A stretch of 7,803 nt of DNA from Candidatus Sivonenia alaskensis PMM_0068. GTDB lineage: Bacteria; Cyanobacteriota; Cyanobacteriia; Gloeobacterales; PMM-0068. The notes beneath the pieces were generated by a model, which did not search any database, was not told the origin of the DNA, and saw nothing but the letters and a program-made list of their open reading frames with translations. Of this stretch, positions 1 through 6,816 are shown piece by piece (position 1 is the stretch's first letter; each line of letters starts with the position of its first letter). The position numbers were made by a program, and so were the translations under genes. The stretch spans positions 1-7,803 of the forward strand of contig CASBPW010000216.1 in assembly GCA_949127685.1 (NCBI GenBank), written 5' to 3'.

Positions 1-27
1 AAAAAAGGACGACCGAAGCCGCCCTTT
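1..27 (-). terminator. Intrinsic terminator of the groES-groEL operon
   Basis: Read on the minus strand, a 10-bp stem (AAAGGGCGGC / GTCGTCCTTT) closes on a UUCG tetraloop with a C-G closing pair and runs into at least six Ts, which reach the window edge. The T tail partly overlaps the A-T base of the stem. Two of the ten pairs are G-U in minus-strand RNA and would be A-C mismatches in plus-strand RNA, so the hairpin points to minus-strand transcription. It starts 25 bp after the groEL stop codon and is the obvious end of the operon. Confidence 0.9.
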
Positions 28-52
28 CTAACCAATCAACCAAGATGGTGAC

Positions 53-1687
53 TTAGTCGTAGTCGCCCATGCCACCACCACCGCCACCTGTTCCAGATCC
101 TTTGTCCTCAGGCTTGTCTACTACCAAACATTCGGTAGTTAAGACCATGCTGGCTACAGAAGCTGCATTCTGCAAAGCAGAACGAGTTACTTTCACAGGG
201 TCAATAATGCCTGCGGCTACGAGGTCTTCATAGACACTGGTCTGGGCATTGAACCCATAGGAAGGATCCTGGGAACTGCGGACCTTCTCACAGATGACAG
301 AGCCTTCCAGACCCGCATTGATTGCAATCTGACGGGCAGGAGCTTCTAGGCCGCGCTGGACAATCTTGGCTCCGATTTTTTCTTCAGGGATAGTCAGGCT
401 ACTCGCGAAGTCATGGAGCTTATCGGCCAAATGCAAGAGTGCGGTCCCGCCTCCCGCCACGATCCCTTCTTCAATGGCCGCCTTGGTCGCGTTTACTGCA
501 TCTTCAATGCGCAACTTGCGGTCTTTGAGTTCGGTTTCGGTGGCAGCTCCAACCTTGATTACCGCAATACCGCCGGATAGTTTAGCCAGACGTTCTTGCA
601 GCTTCTCTTTGTCATATTCGGAATCAGTCTCGTCCAACTGACGACGGATTTGAGCGCAACGAGCTTGGACAGCTTTCTCTTCCCCTTGAGCCACAATCGT
701 TGTGGTGTCTTTCGTGACCATAACTTTGCGGGCTGTTCCTAGCTGTTCCAAGGTGGTGCTTTCCAACTTCAGACCTGCACTTTCGGCAATGCATTCGCCT
801 CCGGTCAAGATGGCAATGTCCTCTAGCATGGCCTTGCGGCGGTCGCCAAAGCTAGGAGCCTTGATCGCTACTACCTTGAGCACTCCACGCAGCGAATTGA
901 CCACCAGGGTTGCCAAAGCTTCTTTCTCAATATCTTCGGCGATGATCATCAGAGATTTACCGGAACGGGCCACCTTTTCCAAGATCGGTACGAGGTCTTG
1001 GATTATCGAAATCTTTTTGTCCGTTACCAAGATGTAAGGGTCTTCAAAAACGGCTTCCATCCGCTCTTGGTCGGTAACCAGATAGGGAGAGATGTATCCA
1101 CGGTCAAACTGCATCCCTTCCGTGACTTCCAGCTCGGTTTCTAGGGACTTGGATTCTTCTACGGTGATGACCCCTTCCTTGCCCACTTTGTCCATAGCTG
1201 CCGCAATCATGGCCCCAATTTCTTCGTCATTACCGGCAGAAATGGCAGCTACTTTAGCAATGATCGTATTATCTTCAACGGGCTTGGCGACTTTTCTCAG
1301 TTCCTCGACGATGAAAGCTACGGCCTTATCAATCCCGCGCTTCAAAGACATGGGGTTGCTACCGGCAGCCACGTTTTTCAAGCCTTCTTTGACCAAGGCT
1401 TGAGCAAGGACTGTTGCGGTGGTGGTGCCATCTCCAGCGACATCGTTGGTTTTGGAAGCTACTTCGCGAATCAGTTGAGCTCCCGCATTTTCCAGATGGT
1501 CTTCTAGTTCAATCTCTTTCGCAATAGTGACCCCGTCGTTCACAATTTGGGGAACGCCAAATTTCTTCTCCAGAACAACGTTACGGCCCTTGGGACCAAG
1601 GGTGACTTTTACGGTATTGGCGAGGGCATCAATCCCTCTTTCCAAGGCCCGACGAGCCTGTTCATCAAAAATAATCTGCTTAGCCAT
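53..1687 (-). CDS. groEL: Chaperonin GroEL (60 kDa, type I)
   Basis: This is the large subunit of the tetradecameric cytosolic chaperonin, which encloses unfolded proteins under a GroES lid and folds them using ATP. The 544 aa are full length for the family. Visible landmarks are the nucleotide-binding segment LGPKGRNV (30-37), D51 (equivalent to E. coli D52), the ATP/Mg loop GDGTTT at 85-90, and D396, equivalent to the hydrolysis residue D398. The chaperonin signature AAIEEGIVAGGG lies at 403-414. The ATG start has an AGGAG ribosome site six bases upstream (1694-1698). The gene lies 29 bp after groES and shares its CIRCE-controlled promoter, so it should be induced by heat when HrcA is inactivated. 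The C-terminus is a Gly-rich stretch ending GMGDYD rather than repeated GGM units. Linkage to groES suggests the main GroEL (GroEL1 in cyanobacterial usage). A second groEL elsewhere in the genome is likely but not visible here. Confidence 0.98.
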   Translation of the reverse strand: MAKQIIFDEQARRALERGIDALANTVKVTLGPKGRNVVLEKKFGVPQIVNDGVTIAKEIELEDHLENAGAQLIREVASKTNDVAGDGTTTATVLAQALVKEGLKNVAAGSNPMSLKRGIDKAVAFIVEELRKVAKPVEDNTIIAKVAAISAGNDEEIGAMIAAAMDKVGKEGVITVEESKSLETELEVTEGMQFDRGYISPYLVTDQERMEAVFEDPYILVTDKKISIIQDLVPILEKVARSGKSLMIIAEDIEKEALATLVVNSLRGVLKVVAIKAPSFGDRRKAMLEDIAILTGGECIAESAGLKLESTTLEQLGTARKVMVTKDTTTIVAQGEEKAVQARCAQIRRQLDETDSEYDKEKLQERLAKLSGGIAVIKVGAATETELKDRKLRIEDAVNATKAAIEEGIVAGGGTALLHLADKLHDFASSLTIPEEKIGAKIVQRGLEAPARQIAINAGLEGSVICEKVRSSQDPSYGFNAQTSVYEDLVAAGIIDPVKVTRSALQNAASVASMVLTTECLVVDKPEDKGSGTGGGGGGMGDYD

Positions 1688-1716
1688 GTATTTCTCCTGC
1701 GGGTCGTAATTTTTGT

Positions 1717-2028
1717 TTAGGCAAGAATTGCCAAAACGTCTTTTTCAGCAATCAGAATGTAGTCTTCGGTACCCAGCTTCACTTCCGTTCCGGCGTACTT
1801 GGAATACAAGACTTTATCGCCTACGGCGACGTCAACCGTGGCATAGGAACCATCATCCTTGCGCTTGCCTGGACCAACGGCGACAATTTCTCCCGTTTGT
1901 GGTTTTTCTTTGGCACTATCGGGCAATAAAATACCACCGGCTGTTTTATCTTCAGCGGCTACCAGCTTGAGAAAAACCCTATCGCCAAGAGGTTTGAGGG
2001 TATTTACATTGAGGGCCATGGCTGCCAT
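1717..2028 (-). CDS. groES: Co-chaperonin GroES (10 kDa)
   Basis: GroES forms the heptameric lid that closes the GroEL folding chamber. The 103 aa are normal length. LKPLGDRV (11-18) is the conserved N-terminal strand. The mobile loop, around residues 25-43, holds the GGILLP segment (31-36), whose hydrophobic I33-L34-L35 contacts the GroEL apical domain. GPGKRKDDG (52-60) is the roof hairpin, and VGDKVLYSKYAG (69-80) is also typical. The chosen ATG has an AGGGAG ribosome site six bases upstream (2035-2040). An in-frame ATG at codon 4 (position 2019) has no such site, so the longer form is preferred. It is the first gene of the groES-groEL operon, 46 bp downstream of the CIRCE operator. The sequence looks cyanobacterial, judged from remembered homologues rather than a search. 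Confidence 0.97.
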   Translation of the reverse strand: MAAMALNVNTLKPLGDRVFLKLVAAEDKTAGGILLPDSAKEKPQTGEIVAVGPGKRKDDGSYATVDVAVGDKVLYSKYAGTEVKLGTEDYILIAEKDVLAILA

Positions 2029-2074
2029 ATCGTTCTCCCTGATTCACAAAATTCAAAGGTGCACAGGCAAAATA

Positions 2075-2101
2075 TTAGCACTAAACCATGGTGAGTGCTA
2101 A
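2075..2101 (-). promoter_or_regulatory. CIRCE operator (HrcA binding site) of groESL
   Basis: In the minus-strand direction the site reads TTAGCACTC, nine bases, then TAGTGCTAA. This matches the CIRCE consensus TTAGCACTC-N9-GAGTGCTAA at 17 of 18 arm positions; the one difference is T for G at the first base of the second arm. The repressor HrcA binds this element and blocks groE transcription until heat stress. Its position between the promoter candidate and the groES ribosome site is the usual arrangement. The hrcA gene is not in the window. Confidence 0.95.
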
Positions 2102-2103
2102 CA

Positions 2104-2133
2104 CTCATAGCAGGAGACCGCTAAAAAAGTTCA
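2104..2133 (-). promoter_or_regulatory. Candidate sigma-70 type promoter for groES
   Basis: A -10-like TATGAG (2104-2109) is preceded, 18 bases upstream, by a poor -35-like TGAACT (2128-2133). Transcription would begin inside or at the edge of the CIRCE element, the geometry expected for HrcA repression. The hexamers are weak, so the call rests mainly on position. Confidence 0.35.
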
Positions 2134-2401
2134 TGCATGGAGGAATGTATCGGCCATATGCTCAGGGCTTACACGCTTAACGAGCCAGTCTGGAGCATGT
2201 TTGGACAAAACGGAAGCTTGGTAATGACCTTCCCCCGAAATAGTGGGCATTCCCGAAGAATCGATAACCGAGGAAAAAATGTTCAGATGACAGAAAAACT
2301 AGGCAGGATATTCACAGGCGAGCAGAAGGCTGAGGCAGTTCGCATCTCGGCACGTGTACATGAGCTACGCTTACAGCTTGCTGGGTGCCAGCTTCTCGGC
2401 T

Positions 2402-2437
2402 GCGCCTGCCGGACACGCTTAGCGCCTGCCGGACACG
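2402..2437. repeat. Two tandem copies of a 16-bp sequence, 20-bp period
   Basis: GCGCCTGCCGGACACG occurs at 2402-2417 and again, identical, at 2422-2437, separated by the four bases CTTA. The nine-base ACACGCTTA at its downstream edge (2413-2421) also occurs alone at 2171-2179. I do not recognise the repeat family. Confidence 0.85.
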
Positions 2438-2475
2438 TCACTCAATCTGGCAAGGCCGTCAGCCACGGGGCCAAA

Positions 2476-2506
2476 GAAAAAGACTTATGGGGAAGGCAGA
2501 GCCTTC
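2476..2506 (-). terminator. Weak candidate terminator after the TolC-like gene
   Basis: Minus-strand RNA would form GAAGGC-TCT-GCCTTC (2492-2506). A T-rich run (TTTTTCTTT) follows only after about ten further bases. The short stem and the gap before the Ts make this poor for an intrinsic terminator, but it is the best candidate seen downstream of the stop codon at 2535. Confidence 0.25.
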
Positions 2507-2534
2507 TGGGAGAGGAGGCAGGGGGAAGAGGTCT

Positions 2535-3968
2535 TCAGAGAATACCAACAGCACGGCGCAGTTCCACAAGAGATTGGTTATAAGTGATCACTGATTGGAG
2601 GAGGTTAACTTTGGCTTGGGTCAGGGCGTCTTCTGTACTAATTACATCCGTTTGGGTTCCTACCCCAGCCTGGAAGCGTAGACGTGCTAAGCGTAATGCT
2701 TCCTCTGCTTGAACTTGAGCCTGTCTAGCTGAACTGATTCGTTCTTTACTGGACTGTAGGGTAAAGAACTGTTGTTCTACCTCGAAGCGTACTTGATTGT
2801 CAGTGTTGATGAAATTCACCCGTGCAATTTTGGCAGCTGCTACCGCTTGTTCTGCTTGCCCTTGGGCAACTCCTCCATCAAAGAAGTTCCAGCGGAACCG
2901 CACTCCCAAACTAAAGCCAAGCTCCAATCCTGGGGCGTCGAAGCTGTTGAACTGGTTTGGAGAGTCTATCGAAGCGCTCAAACCCAGCTGGGGACCTGTT
3001 TGAGCATAGGCGAGCTTTTCTTGGGCTTTTGCCTGCTGTTCCTGTGCGATAAATTGTGGCAGTTCCACCCGTTTAGCATAAGCCTGAAAAATAGAATCAT
3101 CCAAACTTAAATTCCAACTTCCGCTCTCCTCAATCGGGTCTTTAGCAGTGACAGCGGTTGGCTTGGTAAAATTGAGCTCACGGGCCAAGTCTCGTTGAGC
3201 GACCAGCTGATTATTCTGGGCCTGGATCAGTCGCTGTTGGGTATTGGCTACCTGCACTTGTTGTCTGAGCACATCAAACTTGGTGCCTACTCCAGCTCGC
3301 TCTTGAGCCTGAGCATCTTTCAAACTCGCCTCGGCATTCCGGACTGCCGATTGGGCAATTTCTACGTTACCGTCCTCCGTTTGAAGTTTGAAATAAGCCC
3401 TAGCAACATTGACTTTTAGATCTTGAAGCTGTTTTTCTACCTCCAAGGCGCTGTTTTTAAGACCTTGCTGAGCATTCTCAATCCGAGCGTCCACCGAGCC
3501 AGAAGTGTATACGTTCCAGTTGGCTTTTAGTAAGCTACCAATTAAGCTAGATGAATTCTGCGAGCCAGATGAAAGATTCTGCGCCGTAGCCTGGGACACC
3601 TTTGAGTAATCATATTGAGCATTGGTCTCAAGCGTTGGAAGCCTGCCCGCGTCTGCCTCTTTGACCTGACCTTGGGAACGATCCACTCCTAACTTAGATA
3701 ACAAAAGGTTAGGGCTACGCTGAATAGCAATTGCGATAGCCTCATTCAGAGAAAGAGCCTGAGTTTTCTGAATCTTCAGATCCACTGGCGCTTTGGGAGC
3801 CAGTGGAAACTCTGGCAGTAAGGGCTGGATATTGTTAACTGGCTGAGCAACAGACTGAGCGTCAGAAGGAGTAGAAGGAAGAGCCTGGGCTAGAGTAGGA
3901 GCTGTTAGGCCAATTAGACTCAGGCTCCCAATGCTTAAAATTGTGCGAATACAGTTCAGATACGACAC
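2535..3968 (-). CDS. TolC-family outer-membrane efflux protein
   Basis: This is an outer-membrane channel of the OEP/TolC type, which forms trimers and lets type I secretion systems or tripartite efflux pumps discharge to the outside. The 477 aa begin with a signal peptide: a short n-region with R8, a hydrophobic core at about 10-22, and a probable cleavage after TLAQA near residue 29. Two OEP repeats follow, the first starting near LSLNEAIAIAIQRSPNL and the second in the half containing WNFFDGG. Both contain long Ala/Gln-rich coiled-coil helices. The protein ends VELRRAVGIL, as family members commonly do. The start is GTG, with GAGGAG seven bases upstream (3976-3981). An in-frame TGA two codons before it rules out a longer protein, and no Met follows soon after. 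No membrane-fusion or inner-membrane pump gene adjoins it, so the substrate cannot be inferred. The gap to the upstream gene is 116 bp. Confidence 0.93.
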   Translation of the reverse strand: MSYLNCIRTILSIGSLSLIGLTAPTLAQALPSTPSDAQSVAQPVNNIQPLLPEFPLAPKAPVDLKIQKTQALSLNEAIAIAIQRSPNLLLSKLGVDRSQGQVKEADAGRLPTLETNAQYDYSKVSQATAQNLSSGSQNSSSLIGSLLKANWNVYTSGSVDARIENAQQGLKNSALEVEKQLQDLKVNVARAYFKLQTEDGNVEIAQSAVRNAEASLKDAQAQERAGVGTKFDVLRQQVQVANTQQRLIQAQNNQLVAQRDLARELNFTKPTAVTAKDPIEESGSWNLSLDDSIFQAYAKRVELPQFIAQEQQAKAQEKLAYAQTGPQLGLSASIDSPNQFNSFDAPGLELGFSLGVRFRWNFFDGGVAQGQAEQAVAAAKIARVNFINTDNQVRFEVEQQFFTLQSSKERISSARQAQVQAEEALRLARLRFQAGVGTQTDVISTEDALTQAKVNLLQSVITYNQSLVELRRAVGIL

Positions 3969-4084
3969 TCCTCATCTCCTCAAACATGCACAGTATGGTC
4001 ATGATGACAGATTGCGGGGTGGGTTCGAAATAAGTAACCTTGCCCCTTAGATACTATATCCACGCCTGGTGCCTGCGCTGTTCC
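3969..4084. other. Gap between the cyclophilin and TolC-like genes
   Basis: This 116-bp stretch shows no convincing terminator for the upstream operon and no good promoter. It holds an 11-bp palindrome, GTCAT-G-ATGAC (3998-4008), just upstream of the TolC-like ribosome site, and a lone -10-like TATAGT (4053-4058, minus strand) without a matching -35. Read-through from the metal-transporter operon into the TolC-like gene is therefore possible. Confidence 0.5.
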
Positions 4085-5686
4085 CTAATTTACCCCATTA
4101 ACCAGTTTTGGTTTGGGTAGAGGCAAACAACTTGTTTCCAGTAAGGTGCTGGCTGCCACTTTAGAAGTATCGATGGCCGTCCCTGTATAATCTGTTTCCC
4201 GCAATTCTTTGAACTCAGGCTCTTTGCAATTCAAAACTTCGGCTTTTTGAATAACATCCCCTACCTGGAGTTTGCGAACAATTTTGATTCCCTGAGTGAC
4301 GTACGCAAAATTGGCGTATTTGCCATCAAATAGATTGTTGCCGGTCGGTGTCAGTTCTGGGTCAGAAAAAGAGATGAAAAATTGGCTAGAAGCAGAGTTT
4401 GGGTCTTTCTCTAACCTAGCCATAGAGAAGGTCCCTGGGGGACCAAAGGGAATCGCGGGGAATTTATCTGTTATTTGACCATACACAATCGGGTTCTCTC
4501 CGCCTTTAATGTATTTGTCATGCAACTTCGTCATCTCCTCTTGTAACTTAAGGGGGTCTATCCCAAAGCGGTCTTCCGTGTAATCAACGCGGCGTTGAAT
4601 AATTCTAGAGAAGTTATAATCCAACTCTTTACGAGCTGGGCGCACCTCCAGCGGAAGGTTACGAATCTTCCCTGTCGCGGGATCTTTGAAGCCTCCATTC
4701 CGATCTTCTCCAGGAGCCCCTGTTTGAACCAAAAAGAACCGTTCAGCCCGTGAGATCTTAAGACCGTTATAGAAACCACGATTGACTAAATCGAGAAAAT
4801 TTCCCCCAGTCACAGGAGCATTAAAGCCATCGACCAAGGCTACAAAACTCCCCTGATTGGTCGTGAACTTAACCATCGTCCATCCACCATCTAGATAGGG
4901 CCGATTTCGATATTGTGGCGGGACATCTGTCTTGTAATCACCTAGCATGTCTAACTGGAAAAGATCAAAATACCAGAGTGTTCTGCGGTACTGAAGCGTA
5001 GCGCCAGCCACATCCTGAGCATAGATTTTGTCCTGCAGGATGCGAATGTTTTTGCGCAGATCGGCCATGCGTGTAATTGCTTCAGGTTTTAGGGGCGCTG
5101 GCACCTTTGCCATCATTTTCGGCTCGTTGCGGGCAAGAATTTCTAGCACCTTAGCTACATGTTCTTTGCCTGCTATCCAGTTGCGCTCCCTAATATGTTG
5201 TAGGGTATGCTCTAGTGTTTTTTCTACTTCCCAGGAGTCAACTCCTGTATCAGGAAGAGAACGACGCAAAGCAACCTCTGCTTGTCGAATTGGCTCTCCG
5301 CCAGGTAGTCCCTTGACTAAAGTAGTATCGTCCAGTTTGCTGATGTCTTGGGAACTATTGAGCCAAACCACCGTGCCTGTGATCACTGCTGCTGTAACCC
5401 CCAAGCCCCCTAAAGTCCACCAAAGAGGCTTCAGGTTAACTTGTTTGCGGACTGATTTAGTCAGCGTTGGTCTAGGCGGCAGAACCTGGGGTAAGGCTCC
5501 CTCTTTCTCTTTGAGTAGCTCTTGGAAACTTTCTAGAAAACTCTCTTTCTCAATCCCCTCAGCTGTGAGTTCTTGGCTGTAAAAATCTTCCAGGATAGCT
5601 CGCCGCTCCTTAGAAGAAAGGTTCAAAAATTCTTCGGTCTTGGTGAGTTCATCTAATTCACGGAGCTTTTGTTCTACAGGAGCCAT
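4085..5686 (-). CDS. Membrane-anchored TLP40/CYP38-like cyclophilin (peptidyl-prolyl isomerase)
   Basis: A 533-aa protein in four parts. (1) A charged, helical N-terminal region, 1-86. (2) One membrane helix at about 88-109, preceded by K77, R80, K81 and K86, which predicts N-inside, C-outside topology (periplasm or thylakoid lumen). (3) A helical segment at about 130-245. (4) A cyclophilin domain at about 268-490. Order and motifs recall chloroplast CYP38/TLP40: PPQYRNRP (256-263), GFNAPVTGGNF (287-297), FYNGLKISR (305-313) and LFDGKYANF (452-460). By alignment to cyclophilin A, R313, F318 and Q321 match catalytic R55, F60 and Q63. M61 is replaced by L319, W121 by L452 and H126 by Y457, so catalysis may be weak and cyclosporin binding poor. 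A long insertion (about 350-417) sits inside the domain. Its start overlaps the permease stop by one base and has no clear ribosome site, suggesting translational coupling. CYP38 in plants supports photosystem II assembly; the role here is inferred. Confidence 0.9.
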   Translation of the reverse strand: MAPVEQKLRELDELTKTEEFLNLSSKERRAILEDFYSQELTAEGIEKESFLESFQELLKEKEGALPQVLPPRPTLTKSVRKQVNLKPLWWTLGGLGVTAAVITGTVVWLNSSQDISKLDDTTLVKGLPGGEPIRQAEVALRRSLPDTGVDSWEVEKTLEHTLQHIRERNWIAGKEHVAKVLEILARNEPKMMAKVPAPLKPEAITRMADLRKNIRILQDKIYAQDVAGATLQYRRTLWYFDLFQLDMLGDYKTDVPPQYRNRPYLDGGWTMVKFTTNQGSFVALVDGFNAPVTGGNFLDLVNRGFYNGLKISRAERFFLVQTGAPGEDRNGGFKDPATGKIRNLPLEVRPARKELDYNFSRIIQRRVDYTEDRFGIDPLKLQEEMTKLHDKYIKGGENPIVYGQITDKFPAIPFGPPGTFSMARLEKDPNSASSQFFISFSDPELTPTGNNLFDGKYANFAYVTQGIKIVRKLQVGDVIQKAEVLNCKEPEFKELRETDYTGTAIDTSKVAASTLLETSCLPLPKPKLVNGVN

Positions 5687-6798
5687 TAGGAGTTACCAGA
5701 GTGTTTTTGAGGAACTTCTCGTATGACGAGCTTACCGCTGCTGTCACGAATGATTTGTTTTTTGGGCTGGCTAGAAGAACTAGGGGGATTTGAAAAGTTG
5801 GATGAATCCATGGGCGTCGCAGCAGACTGTCTCATCGATTGAGTCTCTGTTACAGGTTTAGCATCTACTGATAAAACCGACGGTACTGTTTCTGAGGCTG
5901 GCTCATTTTGGAGGACCACCATACGCTCAATCTTCTTCCCCCATTGCCCCAAAGAGGTTCCTTGCAGCAACGGCCCAAAGAGTACGACCAACAGGAAGAA
6001 GAAACTGCTTACCAGGGTAATCGTGGGCCCGGAAGAAGTGTTTTGGTAATAGCTGATGTACAAACCTGTAACGCTCGATACTACGCCCAAGGCCATGGAC
6101 ACTTGGAGCATGGACGAGAAGCGGTCAGTCAGCAAGTAGGCCGTAGCCGAAGGAATGATCAACAGGGCGATGGTCAAAGCCACTCCGACCGACTGCATGG
6201 TTGCAACTACGGTCAAAGCCGTAAGTGCCATCATCGTGTAGTGCAGTTTTTGCGCAGGCAATCCTACCGCCTCAGCCCATTGGGGATCAAAACTGAGCAA
6301 TAGGAATTCCTTGTAAAGAGCATAAACTGTAACCAGAACCAGGAGACCGATAATCGCACTGGTAATCAAGTCCAGATCCGTAATACCCAAAATATTTCCA
6401 AAGAGAAACTCACTCAAATTGACTTTCCGTTCAGTCTGAATCTTAGTAATCAGGATGATCCCTAAGCCAAAGAAGGCTGATAGGATTACACCCATTGCAG
6501 CATCTTCTTTAATCCGGGTTTTAGTCTGTAACCAACCTAGAGAAACAGTGGAAAGAATCCCTGAGATAAAACCACCGATAAAGATATTTACATAGAGCAG
6601 AAATGCGATGGCAATTCCAGGGACCACAGAGTTAGAAACAACCAGTCCTAGCAGAGATAGTCTCCGGACTACTAAATAAGAACCCATCACCGCGCACAGG
6701 GTCCCAATCAGCACAGCCGAAATCAGTGCCCGCACCATAAAGGGTTGGGTCAAAGGCTCCCAAAAAATATTTAAGAATTCTAGAAACGATTGCCACAT
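5686..6798 (-). CDS. ABC-3 family metal transporter permease (Mn/Zn/Fe type)
   Basis: This is the inner-membrane channel subunit of a divalent-metal ABC importer of the MntB/ZnuB/SitC kind. Residues 1-280 are very hydrophobic, consistent with about eight membrane helices, and show family motifs in order: MGSYLVVRRLSLLG (38-51), SVVPGIAIAF (57-66), EDAAMGVILSAFFGLG (98-113), FLFGNILGIT (131-140), AVGLP (177-181), IIPSATAYLLTDR (214-226) and SSGPTI (255-260). Two features are odd. The usual GD-x-x-SH motif reads GLVVSN (51-56), replacing Asp and His with L52 and N56. A hydrophilic Ser/Pro-rich tail of about 85 residues (286-370) makes the protein longer than the usual 270-300 aa. The start lies 18 bp after the ATPase stop, with AGGAG about 11 bases upstream. 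The stop overlaps the cyclophilin start. Metal identity cannot be settled from this subunit. Confidence 0.93.
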   Translation of the reverse strand: MWQSFLEFLNIFWEPLTQPFMVRALISAVLIGTLCAVMGSYLVVRRLSLLGLVVSNSVVPGIAIAFLLYVNIFIGGFISGILSTVSLGWLQTKTRIKEDAAMGVILSAFFGLGIILITKIQTERKVNLSEFLFGNILGITDLDLITSAIIGLLVLVTVYALYKEFLLLSFDPQWAEAVGLPAQKLHYTMMALTALTVVATMQSVGVALTIALLIIPSATAYLLTDRFSSMLQVSMALGVVSSVTGLYISYYQNTSSGPTITLVSSFFFLLVVLFGPLLQGTSLGQWGKKIERMVVLQNEPASETVPSVLSVDAKPVTETQSMRQSAATPMDSSNFSNPPSSSSQPKKQIIRDSSGKLVIREVPQKHSGNS

Positions 6799-6816
6799 AG
6801 CTAAGGATTCTCCTGT

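Larger units (their letters stand above)
2102..2534. other. Noncoding stretch between the TolC-like gene and the groE operator
   Basis: About 430 bp with no gene I can support. The half near groES has the promoter candidate and otherwise no recognised element apart from a weak K-box-like match at 2243-2258. The half near the TolC-like gene is different: a 5-bp-stem hairpin at 2380-2392, two copies of a 16-bp sequence at 2402-2437, a 6-bp-stem hairpin at 2492-2506 and a purine-rich plus strand from about 2473 to 2530. A plus-strand reading frame crosses most of it but looks spurious (see rejected items). Confidence 0.6.

Noticed and set aside
366..1709. Several plus-strand open frames of 60 to 111 codons opposite groEL
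   Set aside because: They are antisense to a certain gene, have Ser/Ala-rich low-complexity products and show no ribosome sites or family features.
2525..2536. GAAGAGGTCTTC near-palindrome at the TolC-like stop codon as a terminator
   Set aside because: The loop would be only two bases, the stem five, and no T run follows on either strand.
2137..2583. Plus-strand open frame of 148 codons across the groES to TolC-like gap, containing a transposase-like phrase (FTGEQKAEAVR)
   Set aside because: No ribosome site precedes the ATG, it would read head-on through the groE promoter region and tandem repeat, and its 3' end runs antisense to the certain TolC-like C-terminus. Beyond about ten residues nothing resembles a transposase, and no terminal inverted repeats or target duplications frame it.
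4015..4040. GGGTTCGAA resembling a tRNA T-loop
   Set aside because: The flanks do not pair as a T-stem, and no acceptor stem, anticodon arm or D-arm fits around it on either strand.
4053..4058. TATAGT as a -10 box for the TolC-like gene
   Set aside because: No -35-like hexamer lies 16 to 18 bases upstream; a lone -10 match in an AT-rich spot is expected by chance.
5028..5582. Plus-strand open frame of 184 codons opposite the cyclophilin N-terminal half
   Set aside because: The opposite strand encodes a well-supported protein with family motifs and membrane anchor; the antisense product is Ser/Arg-rich without recognisable features.
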